Assembly: GCA_023105745.1 (NCBI GenBank)
Contig: JALGQZ010000001.1
Location: forward strand, 60,861,937-60,925,936
From: Austropuccinia psidii
Lineage: Eukaryota > Basidiomycota > Pucciniomycetes > Pucciniales > Sphaerophragmiaceae
Direction of reading: 5' to 3'
Length of the DNA stretch: 64,000 nucleotides
Shown piece by piece: positions 33,443-47,199 of the stretch. The notes below the pieces were generated by a model, which had not been told where the DNA came from, did not search any database, and saw only the letters and a list, made by a program, of their open reading frames with translations. The position numbers and the translations under genes are program-made. How positions within the stretch are numbered: the stretch's first letter is position 1; each line of letters starts with the position of its first letter.

Positions 33443-36400
33443 AGTTTCCGTCACTATCATGTAGTAAAAATACGCACTCCAAAAGTGAATCATTTGAAAA
33501 GAAAATCACGGCGTATTTTGTTTAAGGGGAGAAGAATTTGAATTGTGTGGCAAGCAGAAAGAGGCCTTCACTTTGTTTAACTACTTGATATGTGTCGACT
33601 TACCACATCACATCCACTCAATGGGAATTTTAACAATTGACTCATCAAAGGAACTTTTACTACACTGAACTAGAATCTATTATAACCCTAATCACCAAGA
33701 ACAAAGACCTGCCAAATGATTCTGGAGCTGCAAGAATAATCCACTTGTGCTTAATAAATTGGGTACTGATGTCTTCACAAGCTCGCAAATTGGAGAAGTT
33801 CTTCAGGTTTGCTTTCATTGCAGTTGGCTTCAAAACAAATTTATCTAATGAGTTCATTTATTCACAATTGTGGCTTTTTATGGGGGTTGTTTGAATCATT
33901 GCTCCAGTTTATCTTTTTCATTCAAATTGAGGTCAAGACCAAAGGCTTTGTTTTGCATTTGTCTGAATATTATTTTTGGATTGTGCATCCAAATTAGATG
34001 GGAAGTTAATCTGAATTATGTACCTCAAAGTCACACCTACTCTGCTGCAAATAGGTGGAGCAATAGAAAGCAGAATTGATATGTACTGCATGCAACCTCT
34101 TTTATATTTTTTAGTGGATCTCTTCCCCAACATATCTGTCTGTATATAATGCAGTGGTATTTTGTATCCACCCTTGATGCCCATTGTTTTGGAAAAATGG
34201 TAGATCACTTGAGAAATCTATCATTTAGTTTCAGCATTATTTAAACTCCTGTGAATATCTGAGTTTGTATGTAACTACTACCTTGGCAATTCACACTCCA
34301 ATTGCTGTTGTACAGTCAGCTGACAGAGGTAACTGTCCCTATACTCAATTTAATTAAGCCATTTTACCATTGGGATTTGATGAGAATTTTGTTCCACAAT
34401 ATGTTCCATGTGTTCCCAAATTGAGATATCAGGTATATAACCATTTTCAGTAATAAATCAAGTATATATTATCCCAAAAAACAAATATGGCTTACCAGAG
34501 CTTTTAGATAATATATACACTTTGAAAATAAGCACTTTACCCTCCTAGACAGTTTCGAGAGGATTACTTTAGACATTTGAGGTATTCTCCTCTTTGGGGT
34601 GCTAATTTCACATTAATTTTATTTTTCACTATCATTCCATATTTTTTCTTTTCATAAAGTCAATTTTGAGTCTTGTCTAAAACTAAATATCAGGGATAAA
34701 ATCTTTGCAAATGCCATTTCAGGCTTGACACATTATCAAGAAATTTGAACACAAGGCATACAGAAACTTGATTAAAAATTATCCAAAATAGATTTTCAAG
34801 TGGGGAAGACAGACAACTATATGGGTCACTGTAAAAGTGTATTTTCTCAAAGCTTGTTGAAGAAATTTGCACTGATCTTTATAAATGTTCTCTTTTGGTT
34901 GGAAATGTTGACCTAAAGGTCCCAACAAGGATATTTAAATCTACAGCTTTGGACATCTTGCTTCAAGAAAAGAGGCAAATACAAGTGAATGATTTACCTG
35001 AAGGCTTTCCCTAAATAACACTTACAAGGTGAAGAGTCCCATTCTGAAAAATGTTTGGAAATTAATTGAAAAACCCATTTTTGATCCATTGCCCCTCCTC
35101 AACAATTAAAACCTTTTCTTGTTCTTTTGGTTTCTTTAAAAAAAAATTATTCAAAAATACTAAACATCTCCTTTTTTTTCTTTAAGTCATAAATCATGAA
35201 TTGATTTTCTTTTATAGATTTTTTTTTGAAAAAGAAAAATAATCAACTAAAAGGATTAAATTGGTGGTTTTTAACTCTTCATTTTTTTCAATAACAATGA
35301 TTTTTTTCTCTTTTATTTGTTAGAATGTGTATAGGGTTTTGATCAAAACACATAAGGTTTTTGGTCAAAAAATGGAAGCACTTGATGTAGGGAAAGTTGC
35401 AAATTTCTTATGTGCTTTTCCTATTAACAAACTCACACAAGCAAAAAATTAGCTACCCCAAAGAAATATGGAAAGGAAAAATTAATGAAAAACAATTTTA
35501 TTATAAAATTATAAATTTTTCATTATAGTAATCATAAAATTAGGGAATCAAAAGTGTAAGATATTGAACATTAACACAGTTTAAGATTTTGAACAAAGAT
35601 CAAAATAAAACAAAACATTTTAAGAATTGTGAAATTGGGGTTTTTAAAATAAGTCAGCTAGAATTTTATTGAAATTTGACATCTGTTTTGTAGATTGAAT
35701 AGTTTAGTTTGCTTCTAAAATTTAAAAAAAACAGAAGTCCCTAGTTTATCAATAAAATGTTTTCAACCTTCCTCAAGATTGATTTTCAATATCAATTAAC
35801 ATGTCTTCTATTCCTCATTTTTTTTAAGAATACATAAGAACAACATGATATTTCTTTTTAAATTTGAAGTTCACCAAATATAGATAAATTGCTTCATATT
35901 ATGATACTAAATCTTTCTTTCTCTACTTATTCATATCTCAAGTTTCTGAAGATTATAGTCATTCAATTTTAATAAAGTGTTTTTTTACTGTCTAATCAGA
36001 ATGGATCTTTTTCAATTCCCATTAGAATATTTTGCCTTTATTGAAAAGCTAATACAAAACCAAATTTATAATAATTGTAAGTTGATGTTATAGATAATGA
36101 GATTATAATGACTGGTTTAGTTTTTCATGAGAATTTGATTTTAAAAAATTAAGAAACATTATCATATAATTTGAAGAAAACCTTTTTTTGTATTATTCTC
36201 AGAGAATTGGTGAAGTTATTTGATTAAAAAATTAAATTTTGCTTCAAGATTATCATCCAACTGGTTATTATTTGAACCTTTTTAAGTTATTATTAATATC
36301 AGCTAAATCAAGCCTTACAAGATATATACATTTTAAGGTTTCTCACTTAAAATCTTAGTAATAATACTTATTATAAAGAGTAATATAAGTTTACTCAAAT

Positions 36401-37022
36401 AAAAATATAATATAATCAAATATCATAGCAAAATATAAAATATAATTATTATTCATATTGATAAACTCAATATTTATAAAACTATATATGAAAGTTCTCA
36501 TTATTAAAGCTTTAAATAATAAAAATTATTATAATACTAATAGGAAAGCTTTATTGGAGACAATCAAATTGTGTTTAAATAAACTAAAATCAAGTGATGA
36601 ATAATATAAGTATAAGTTATGAATCAATTTATTATTGAGAAATGAGTAATAATAATTTATAACAATAATTCCAGAAAAAGAAACAAGAATGTATTGAAAG
36701 AATGGAATAGTGATGAAAAATAACTTATAACTTATTATTTAAAAGGAATTCAAAAATAATTTGGAAATGATTATTGAATAAAACAAGTCAGAACATGCCA
36801 AATTTAAAAATTAGGGAATTCTTAGATGATTTGTGGATTTTACCAAAGAAACTAGTTATCAATGATTATGTAGGTACAATTGAATTCTAAGATATAAATT
36901 CTTCATCTATGAATATTAGCAAGGAAGGAGAATTGAAGAACTCCCTATAATAACATAAAGCTTCATTTAATAAAATATTTATGATGAAAAAGATCCATTG
37001 TTCTGATTTATAGGCAAAAAAC
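33443..37022. other. Non-coding AT-rich DNA, no gene recognised
   Basis: Only short open frames with no recognisable motifs. Around 35331-35440 the sequence TAGGGTTTTGATCAAAACACATAAGG with TTTTTGGTCAAAAAATGG recalls the sub-terminal motifs of the inverted-repeat elements elsewhere in the window, without definable ends. Confidence 0.45.
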
Positions 37023-40000
37023 TGTGAGCCTTAGAGGTATTTTCATATACCCAAAAGACCACAAACAAAAAAATTAATATACAAACATAAATAAAATAAA
37101 TTGATTTAAATTATTAAAATAAAAGTTGAAATATAAATATGAATTTATATACAAAGTAAAAATTTAATTATGATTTGAAAATAAAAATACATTAAATTTG
37201 AAAATTGTAAAAACAAATTTTTACTGGAAAAAATTTGGTAAAAATGAATTTTCAACAAAATTACCCAAAATAAAATTATTTTGGAAAAGTCAAATAAAAT
37301 TTATCATAACTTTTTATCTAACAAATAAACATATGAAATTTATTTTACCATTGTATTCCTTATAAAAAATTAGGTGGGGTCACCTCTGAGTGAAATTTTT
37401 GTAACTCAACTCTAAATAAGCTTAAATTAAGTTTTTTGGATTTTCTGTATAAAAGTTGAAAATCATCAAAACCTTAATTTAATTCACTTCACATGTAGTG
37501 TTAATCATGAATTTTTGTGTTAAAATTGAGGTGTTGTGTATATTTTAGAAGTTATGAGGAATTGAAGTATTTTCAATTGAATTGTCAAAATGTGTGTGTG
37601 TATTACATAAGTGAACTTTGATTTAAATATGAGGTGTCAATTATTACAGTGGTGTACTGTAAAACTAAATTAAATTACATATGTAAATTGTAAGTATAAT
37701 ACATGATGAGGAATTAAAAGAAAAAATAAATTGGAAAGATTAAATTTGGGGGAAAAAGGAACTCTAGCTCTAAGGGGGAGCCAGACCCCCGAAATCCTTG
37801 CTGACAGGTGTGAGATGTCAAAATCCACGCAAATGCTCATTACTTTTAGCCTGGAATTGAGTCACAGGGTCTGTGACTCAATTGATGAGGTTTTGATACC
37901 AACCAGGGTAGTTTTAACTGTTGCCAAGAGGGTAAAACTACCCTTAACATAAAACAATCTTGGTCAAAATAGTTTTAACTGGTTTCTACGTCTCTTGAGC
38001 TCATTCTGAGGTGCTTTGAAGGCTCTAGGCCAGGTATTAGTATAGTAATGGCTGATTCAAGGGTCTAAAATGGCTAAGCTGCCCCTTTTTTTGTCTAAAC
38101 CAGGGTTCAATGATGCCATAATTGGCTTTTCTGTTGTCAGAGTGTTTTCCACGACTGACAAGAGTAAATTTTACTTTTGGAGTAAGAAAATTGATGGTTA
38201 TAAAAGCATGTCTTCTTTGCCCCACTTTTCTCTTCATGTTAGAATCTTTTGCTTTTATAATTAGTTTAAACACTGTTAAACCAATAAATAAAATATTCCA
38301 ACCACCTTTTTTTAAAATCATTTTGAACCTTTTAACCACGTGGAAAAAATAATTATAATCATTGTTTGTAACTCTTATAATCATTTTTACCCCTGAACCA
38401 CCCCAAAAAGTGAATTAAAGCATCTTTCATCACTGTTAACTTTGTCACCTTGTTTACAAATTAATTCTGGTCACTTTTGGGCATGTTTTCTCTTTAAATA
38501 TCTTTTTAAATACTTTGTTATTTAAATAATTGCTTGCAGTTCTTTTCCCAATTAATTCCAATTCAAATTGCTCTTGAAGAAATTTCTTTTGTAGCCTTAA
38601 ATATCTCTTGTAGAGTATTTTTGGATAAATCTTTATTGTTGGTAAAACCATTATATCTGTAAGGTTTGACTATGAAACAATAAGTAAAAATTACTAATAT
38701 TTTACTTTTTGTACTATGAATGTCCTTATAAATGAAATAAATAAGATAAAAATAATTATAATAATAAAGAATTATTATAATTATGGCGTAAAAATAATTA
38801 TATTATTAATAAAATATGATAATATAATTTATATTATAAAATATAATATAATAAAATAAATATATTAATATATTCAAAGGCACTTTATTATTGTTACAAA
38901 CAAATAATAAAGGCGTAAAAAATTGTTTTTTATCAATAAAAAACAATTAATAACAATAATATTACCAATATTAAAGTTATAAATTAATATAAATACTATT
39001 TATATTAATTAAAGAATTATTAAAAGAATAATAGAGAAAAAATTATTATAATAAGAGAAAATAACCTACTTTTAATACTTAATATAATAATTTTGAGATA
39101 TTTTACGCCAAATAATGTAAATACAACTTATCCAAATTGTATTTACAATAAAAAATAGAGAAAATTACAAATATTCTTGATTTTTACGTGGAAATGAGAT
39201 TTTAGAGAGATTTTTAACAAAAACAATTAAATAAATGATTTAATCACGTCAAAATTGATGATTATGATAAGATGATCTTTGGTCTTTGATAATATAAAAG
39301 TTTTATATATAAAGAATAAAGAAATTACCTTTTTATTGTATTGATTTAATGTTTTTGATGCATCTGAGGGGAAAACAGAGTAAAAAGAGCTCTATTTATA
39401 GTAAATACTTCCCTCCTAGAGTCCAACAGGATTCTAGTAGACGTGTACTGATCATATCCACTGGGAGTAATCAATATTTTAAGGTTTGGTGATGATTACA
39501 TCATGATCAAACCATATTACATCATTATTACACCATTATTTAGAGTTATCACTATAACTCTAAGTTTGATGACTTCAAAGGCTTGGCAGAACCCCAAAAT
39601 TCGTGGATTTTATTAGTTTTAATCATAAGCTAATAGTATTAACCAATTTTATCAATCATATGACTGTTAAACTTAATTTAAGGTTACAGTGAGTGATCAT
39701 GAATAATCAAATTAAGCTCAAACTTTGATCCTTAATAACTTTTAAGATTTAAACGCTACAGCCATTCAGAGAGTGAATTCTAATATCTTGGCATAACCTT
39801 ATTATTCTGCCACAAGAATTCCATTACATCATCAAAACTCTATTTTTGATGATTTTTCTTGTAACTCATCTTTTCTGTCGAAATTTAATATTTTAAACTT
39901 AAAACTATGATTTCAAGGGGTTATACCTTGAATATTATAATAAAGAATACATCATTATTCACGGATGAACTAGTAGAATCCAACTGTCCACTTTTTTTAA

Positions 40001-40795
40001 GTTTGGACCACTTTTATAACAAAGTGGTCAACAGCTCTGTTGATTTTAATCAATAATTCCTTACAGGTTTTAACCTTGTTTATAAATTGTGAAATAAACT
40101 TCATTTCTGTATTTCTACAGTAATTACGTGATGACTTTCTTTTTGGTTCATCACTCTATCATGCATAATTCAAGAGATATTAGCTAAACTCCTTGAATAT
40201 ATGTGTTGACCAAAAAAGTGCATATATTCAGGTTAATTCCTTAAGTATTGATTTTGAAGCTTAGATTCTTAATTGTTTTATATGTGAATTTTTATGGAGA
40301 ATCCACTGGTACCATTAATTTTACATGTTGTTCCATTGGGATTTGAAATAAATAAGGATTTGTGTATTTTATAAGGTATTATTACTTATAACTTATTAAA
40401 TATTGACTTTACAGATATGCCAGAAAAATGGTATATGTGTATTTTACCATGGGGAATCCAATTGTATAATTTATTTCACATGTTTATTAATTGGTTTCTA
40501 ATTTAAACCAAGTTTTATGCAAATTTATGGTATTTTTGTAGTTTCAAGGTAATTATTTTTAATGTATAATTATATTAAATATTTTTTGTGACCTTTTTGG
40601 GTATGTGGTAATATCTCAAAGGTTCACAATATCATATTATTGTTTTATACTTATAAGGTTAAAAAAAATGAAATTGGTGTGTTTTCTCTTTAAAAATACT
40701 ATTTCTTACTATTTTTAAATAATTTTACCTTATACAAATTTGAGGACAGGAAAAGTACTGGGTATTTTATTAAAGTTTCATATCCACACCTTGCA
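37023..40795 (+). repeat. 5' LTR of element C, split by a solo LTR
   Basis: LTR-1 family: 37023-38657 and 40634-40795 (TGTGAGCC ... CACACCTTGCA) surround a B-family solo LTR. Spliced length is about 1797 bp, close to the 1806-bp 3' LTR. Confidence 0.9.
38658..40628 (-). repeat. Solo LTR-B within the C 5' LTR, target duplication ATATC
   Basis: A 1971-bp minus-strand B-family LTR, TGTAAGGTTTGACTATGAAAC ... AAAGGTTCACA, flanked by ATATC (38653-38657 and 40629-40633). It keeps the TATA box on the minus strand at 39400-39393. Confidence 0.93.
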
Positions 40796-40812
40796 TTTGG
40801 GGGCCCAGCCGT
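40796..40812 (+). promoter_or_regulatory. Primer-binding site of element C
   Basis: TTTGGGGGCCCAGCCGT follows the LTR terminus. It is identical to that of element A over these bases. Confidence 0.7.
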
Positions 40813-41013
40813 GAGATTTTACCTGTGAAATATTTTTTACTCTTTTAATCCCTTTCTTATATTGAAAAATTCAAAAAACATATAAAAAACACTTATAATT
40901 CAAAAAATCCATAAAAGAATATTTTTTTCATATTATAAGTGAGGCTTATATTTTTATTTCTTTTTTTAAATACCTTCTTTTACTTAATTAATTGGATTTT
41001 TCATTAGTTTTAG

Positions 41014-43513
41014 TGTCTGAAAACATGGTAAGACAAGAAAACATTGAAACAGCCTCAACAGTTACCAGCATTATTCCTGCCAGTACTGTTAATTCTGACC
41101 ATAATAGTACTGTTATTGTGACTCAGAATAATCAACCTGAACCAATTTCTTCTGAATTGAATAGCTTGGATATAAGTAATACTATTCAGAAAGCTAAGAA
41201 TTTGGCCAAGAGTAAGTTTTTTGACGTAAAATTACTATTTCAAAGGTTTTTAATCATAAAATATGCCTTAAACCAGATCAGAAACCAGCTATAACCCCTC
41301 ATTCAGCTCCAAGAAAGGTCATAGACATGATTATGTCAGAAGCTAATCAGTTACAGAAGGACAAGGGTAAGTCGATTACCTCCAAATTAATAAATTGTGT
41401 CATTCTGAAGCTGATAAGACTTTTTTACCTTCAAAAAGAGCTGACACTGCCACAAGAAGCCTCAGTGGACATTTACAAAGCCAGCCAGAAGGCTTACAAC
41501 AATGCATTGCAGCACAAAGAGTACAAGATCCTTGCAGATATGTGGAAAAAGTGCATGAATTTCTTACCTGACTGTGAGAAAATTTGTAGGCCATCCCAAC
41601 ACTTGCAAGGTACTCAATGGATGGCATTTATTGATTGAAAAGAAGAACATGATGCTCGTAACAGCAGAATGGAGGAAAAAAAACCCTCCGCCACCCAAGT
41701 AAGTGCCAAAAACAGCTTCAGTGGCCAGCAGCAGCAATTCCAATGTGAAAAAGCAGCCACAAGCTCAGAACAAGGGCAAAGAAAAGGCACCAGCCACAAA
41801 ACCTTACAGCCAGGGCTACAGGATTCCAAAGATTCAACAGGATGACATGGAAAATGTATTTTAGATGGCCAGAACAATGATGGAATTACAAAAGAAGGAG
41901 GAAGCCAAATTAAAATATCAGAAATTATTTCTGACATTTTTGATGCTATCCCAGAGTTGTATGAAGCTATAACGGACATAAAAAGTCATATTTCTGATAA
42001 AAATGCATCAATTTGTAACAATATTAAAACAAATACCTTGAGTCCGAGCCAAATAAATGAAGCACTTATATGTTTTGAAAAAGTTTTAAGAACAATTAAA
42101 ACTTCCAATAATGATAATTCTTTTGGCAATAAGATAAATGAACAATATGCCATTATTGAAGAATTAACAGACAAATATTCTAAATTCAATATTGATGACA
42201 TAATTGAAACAAGAATAAAACAAGACATAAGTACTATCAAAGAGGATAATAAGAAATCTCTTGATGATATTTCAAAATCATTTAATGAAGTAAAGACACA
42301 TATAATTGCCTTGAAAAAGTGTTTTGATACCTCAAAGGAGGAAATGTCAAAATTAACGATAAAGTTAAATGAGGTTATCCCTGATAAAACTAAACAAATA
42401 GAATTATGGAATGAGCTGACATATAAAGAGGATGATCATAAAAAGAACTCAATGAACTCTATACAAATGTGGCAAAATGAATTAAGAAATTCACAAAGGT
42501 GTAACAATAGTAAAATGAATGATATTGAATAATTACTTCACACCTTACCAAGAATGTCTACACCTCTGAATCAAAATGAGGGTGCATGAATTCCCAATAA
42601 AAAGATATTGGATTTTGAAAATTCACAGTTAAAAAATGAATTTTCTACTTCTTTTCATAACTTGGAACCATCAATGTGCCAAACACTCTTGAAAGAAATT
42701 CCAAAACTTAAGGAATGGCCTCACTTCAGTGGTGAAGGAGAATATGAAAATATGGAATCCATCAGAGGTATTGACATGATTGAAGAAGACTTTGAATTAC
42801 CAGACAGATTAGTAACAGCTAGATTTAACACCTTGTTTACCAAATAAGCTCACAGATGGTATATCAAATTGAGACAAGCACATAGACACCAAAGTTGGAC
42901 TTGGTGGAAAACCCAAATTATAAACAAATTGGCCAATGATGCTTGGAGGTTCAAAGTTGAAACAGCCTTTGAATCTTAAAAATTCAATTCTGATAAAGAC
43001 AACATTTTACCACGGTTTTGCCAACAAAAAGACAGACTAACAGCATTATACCCTGACATGTCAGAATTTATGATTCATAGGAAAATTTTAAGACAATGTG
43101 GAGGTGACCTAGAGAATGCTGTCAAAAGCAGGACTACTGAACAATCTTCAGGAGAAGATATTATCAATATATTAGAAGAAGTAACCACCAGAACCAAAAT
43201 TGGTTCTAGTAGGGTGAATATCAAAAAAAAGTCCAATACACCTTGGAAAGATTCTGTGGACAAAAACCCCAAATAAAATTCTAATTATTTGAAATATAAA
43301 TCTGCAGATATAATCAGGAAATTCCATATTTTCCAAAGCACCACACATTTATCCAATACATGTCCAAAAAGGGGGGAAAGCAATGAAATTAACATTGAAA
43401 AATAACCTGATGTTGAAAAAGATGATGTAATTGAAGAAAATTCAGATGATAAATGATAAATATTTTCTGAATCTTCAAAGGATATAGAAAATATCAATGC
43501 CACCTTTGACATA
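41014..43513 (+). pseudogene. Degenerate ORF1 and gag of element C
   Basis: ORF1: acceptor-like GTTTTAG ends at 41013, the ATG is at 41025, and a donor-like GTAAGT lies near 41213. The second exon at about 41280-41900 encodes SVDIYKASQKAYNNAL and YRIPKIQQDDMENVF, with stops near 41700 and 41863. Gag: a charged helical part at 41957-42532, the capsid segment at 42608-42847, more at 43058-43276, and a knuckle region near 43320-43375 whose cysteines are largely lost. The would-be Gag-Pol start after the intron is followed directly by a stop. Confidence 0.7.
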
Positions 43514-46500
43514 ATGGAATCTTATTTACACTTGCCACAGTTGAGCAATAGCCAACTTGATTTATCAAAAATTCAATATGCACAGTTGATGAAAACCAAA
43601 CCAAGCATAGGGAAAGGTTATACAGCTGGTAACTCCTGTATAAAAGAAGTGGTAATTGGCAACAAACCCACTAAACTACTACTTGATCCAGGAGAATTCT
43701 GCTCTTGTGTAGGTAAATCCTTTCTTAAGACTTGTGTACCAAATTTTGAATATCAATTGTTTCCAATTGATGGCATAAAGTTCAATAGTGCAAGTAACCC
43801 AATGAAAGCATTTGGAATATTTGAAGCTAGTGTCATATTTCAACATATAAATGGAAATTTAAGAATTACTGTTGAATTTGTTGTTATGGAAAATTGCTCT
43901 AGTACCCATTTCATATTGGGAAATGATTATTTGATCATGTATGTCATAGATTTACATAACAACAAGGACAGATACTTTACTATTGGAGACAATAAGCGCC
44001 AAAAATTTGCCTTTTTACAATTTAAAAGACAAATTACAGTGAACAAAGTATCACCAGTCAGCTTAGAGCTAGAGAAATTCAAGTCTGAACAGTTAAATGA
44101 AGCTGAAATAAGCCTTCATTTGAGTAATAAACAAGAAAATGAACTTTTTGCTCTTTTATATGACCACAAAGAAGAATTTTTTTCAGATAAAGAACCCCTG
44201 GGGGAAATTATTGGTCATGAAGTTGACATTACTCTTAATATTGAGAGACCTTATCCATAACTCTTAAAAAGACCTGCATATCCAGCAAGTCCAAAGTCAA
44301 GAGAAGCCCTGGAAATGAATATCACAGAACTTCTAAACCTTGATTTAATAAGAAAGGTGGGCCACAATGAAGAAGTAGAAAGAACTACACCAGTCATAGT
44401 GGCATGGCATAATGGAAAATCTAGAATGGTTGGGGACTTTAGAGCTCTGAACACTTACACTGTTCCAGACAGGTACCCAATACCAAAAATCCTAATTGCC
44501 CTCACCCAAATATCTCAAACAGTGTATATAAGAACTATGGATGCCCTTAAAGGATTTAATAAAAATGTAGTGACACCAAGAGCAAGGAAATACTTAAGAA
44601 TTATTGTTCATTGTGGAGTTTATGAATATTTGAGGATGCCTTTTGGAATCAAAAATGCACCTTCATACTTCCAAAGAATGATGAATGAAATTTTCCCTGA
44701 AGAGCTTTCAGAAGGATGGTTGATCATTAAAATTGATGATATTATTGTCTGCTCCAAGACTTGGGAAGAACATATGTGCAGATTATCCATAATTTTGACC
44801 AAAATACAATCTGTGAACATGGAAATCTCTTTGAAGAAATGTCATTTTGGATTTAAGGAACTCAAAGCACTGGGACATGTGTTATCTGGTCTATCCCTTG
44901 GGATTGACCAAAATAAAGTTGCAGAAGTCTTACTGAAACCTATGCCTCAAAACAAACAGGAAATCCAATAATTTTTGGGTTTTGCAGGATATTACAGGCA
45001 ACAAATTAAAGATTTTGCATCAATAGAAAAAACTCTTTATAAGTTATGTGACAAAGACACAGTATTTGAAATGACTGTTGACAGAGTAAAAGCCTTTGAA
45101 GCTTTAAGACAAGCCTTGACCACTGCTCCACTTTTACTGATGCCAGAATTTAAAATTCCCTTCAATCTTTACATTGATGCATCAGTGGATGAGCTTGGTG
45201 CTTCACTTCATCAAGTCCAGATTATCAATGACAAACCTGTTGAAGGGCCCATATTTTTCATATCCAGGCAAATAAAACCAACTGAAGCAAGATATGGAGC
45301 GAGTCAGATGGTGTGTTTATGCCTTGTTTGGGCTTTAGAAAAACTCAATTACTTTCTGGAAGGATGTGGTTTTGAAGTAATAACAGATTGTACCACTGTT
45401 AAATAACTTTTAAGCATGAAAACACCCAACAGACATATGCGCAGATGGAAAATAGCCATACAAGAGTATAGGGGAAATATGAATATTGTTCATAGAGATG
45501 GGAATATTCATAAAAATGCAGATGGACATTACCAAATAATATTGATAATCCTTCTTATGTGCCAGAAGAAGCTTCCCCACATATTCCAAAAGAAGGAATA
45601 AGTGTTACAGACTTGAACACCACCTTCTTTGAAGAAGTAAGAAAAAGCTACACTCAAGATAGGAATTGTAGCATCTTATGCCAATTAATTAACAAAGACT
45701 GTAAAGACAACTCTCTAATACATGCCTTGGATGAAGTATGGAAGAAATCGTATGATGAAGGAAGATTTGACCTACTGGATGGTATAATTTACCACAGGAC
45801 CAAGCACACATGTGTCATGACAGTTGTGCACAGGTCATTAATCAATCTTGTACTGGAAGAATGCAATGATAGCCCCTTTTCAGGACATCTGTCTGAAGAC
45901 AGAACAAGGGAAAAACTAGAGACTTGCACATGGTGGCCAATGTGGCAGAAAGATGTTGCAGAGTATTGCAAAACCTGTGACAGATGTCAAAAGGCAAATG
46001 AATCCATAGGAAAAAGACTTGGAAATATGATCAAAATCCAAGAACCCAGAAGACCTTGGGAAACTTTCCATATGGATTGGGTAACTGGCCTACCACCAGG
46101 AGGTGACAGAAGTTATAATTCTTTCCTAGTAATTGTAGACAGATTCAGTAAAGCTCCAATCCTTTTACCATGTCACAAAGATGATACAGCCATGGATACA
46201 GCTCTTCTAATATGGAATAGAGTAGTGTCATGGACTGGCATATTAACAAATATCATTGGTAACAGGGATCCCAAATTCACTTCAGCACTGTGGACAAATC
46301 TTCACCAATTATTTGGCACTAAATTTTCTTTCTCTACAGCCTACCACCCACAAACCAATGGTCTAGCTGAAAGGATGATACAAACCTTAGAAGACATGGT
46401 GAGAAGACTTTGTGCATATGGCCTTGAATTCAAAGATTGGGATGGATTAACTCATGATTGGTGTACTCTTCTACCAGCATTAGAATTGGCATATAAGACA

Positions 46501-47175
46501 TCAATTCATGCCAGTACCAATCAAACTCCTGCTATTCTACAAAAAGGATGGAATCCCAAGTTACCCCAAGATTCTTGAAGAAAAGATTTGGCTGAAGTAC
46601 ATCCTACAGCTGCCACCTCCAAATGAATTCTAGACAGAGCTAGAAAGCATGCAGTAAGATTTATGGAAGACTCATTTGCATATGCTGAAGATAAATGGGA
46701 CAAATCACATGCCACTCCAGATTTCAAAGTGGGGGATTTAGTACTAGTGTCCACTACCCACTTCAATAACATCAAAGGATGTAAAACGCTCAAAGACCTC
46801 TTTGCAGGACCTCTTGTTATTAAAACCCTCCATGGAGAAAATGCTTTTGAAGTAAAATTATCTGAAGAACTTAGTAATAAGCATCCTACATTTCCAGTGA
46901 GCTTGATAAAGCCATATGAATCTAGTGATTCTGAAGTGTTTCCCTTGAGGAATAAAGTTCCCCAAGTTATAGCTCCTATTGAGACATCTGGTATTAAGAA
47001 GATTACCAAAGTTTATAAAGAAAAAAAATTAAGAATCAAAAAAGTAAGGGAATACCTTGTTAGGTACAGTGACCCAGCTTGTGAAGATGATTGGTTAGAA
47101 GAAAAGGACATACCTGAAGCTACCAAACTTCTCAGAAAATTCAGAAATACTAGAAATAACAATATCATAAAGTAA
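43514..47175 (+). pseudogene. Degenerate pol of element C (PR-RT-RH-IN-chromodomain)
   Basis: Protease 43514-44260 has D-P-G (43685-43693) and ILGNDYL. RT 44315-44971 carries the catalytic box as KIDD (44729-44740) in place of YIDD. RNase H is at 44975-45406. The connection to integrase has lost ~13 nt near 45527 and shifts frame. Integrase 45559-46578 has the zinc finger (CKTCDRCQ) and a D,D-35-E-type core: Asp at 46075, Asp at 46267, Glu at 46369. The C-terminal part 46663-47175 has FKVGDLVLVSTTHFNNIKG and a chromodomain-like end (REYLVRYSDPACEDDWLEEK). In-frame stops at about 44258, 44969, 45404, 46576 and 46624 break it. The chromodomain places it among chromoviruses. Confidence 0.88.
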
Positions 47176-47180
47176 TATTC

Positions 47181-47199
47181 TTTTTTTAGGGGGAGGGAA
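47181..47199 (+). promoter_or_regulatory. Polypurine tract of element C
   Basis: TTTTTTTAGGGGGAGGGAA directly before the 3' LTR, the plus-strand primer site. Elements B (20322-20340) and D (63450-63467) have the same layout. Confidence 0.75.

Noticed and set aside
33308..33541. Lys/Arg-rich 77-codon frame after the repeat ORF
   Set aside because: Overlaps the 3' end of the repeat ORF in another frame and contains the AATAAA signal; better explained as 3' UTR.
33541..34260. Possible decayed coding sequence with scattered plausible residues
   Set aside because: No motif or repeat match recognised, several stops in every frame; left as non-coding.
43514..47175. RIP-like mutation (repeat-induced C to T) as cause of the stops in element C
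   Set aside because: Some stops fit CAA/CAG to TAA/TAG, but others need A or G changes or indels (about 44258, 42846, 45527), so no consistent signature is visible by eye.
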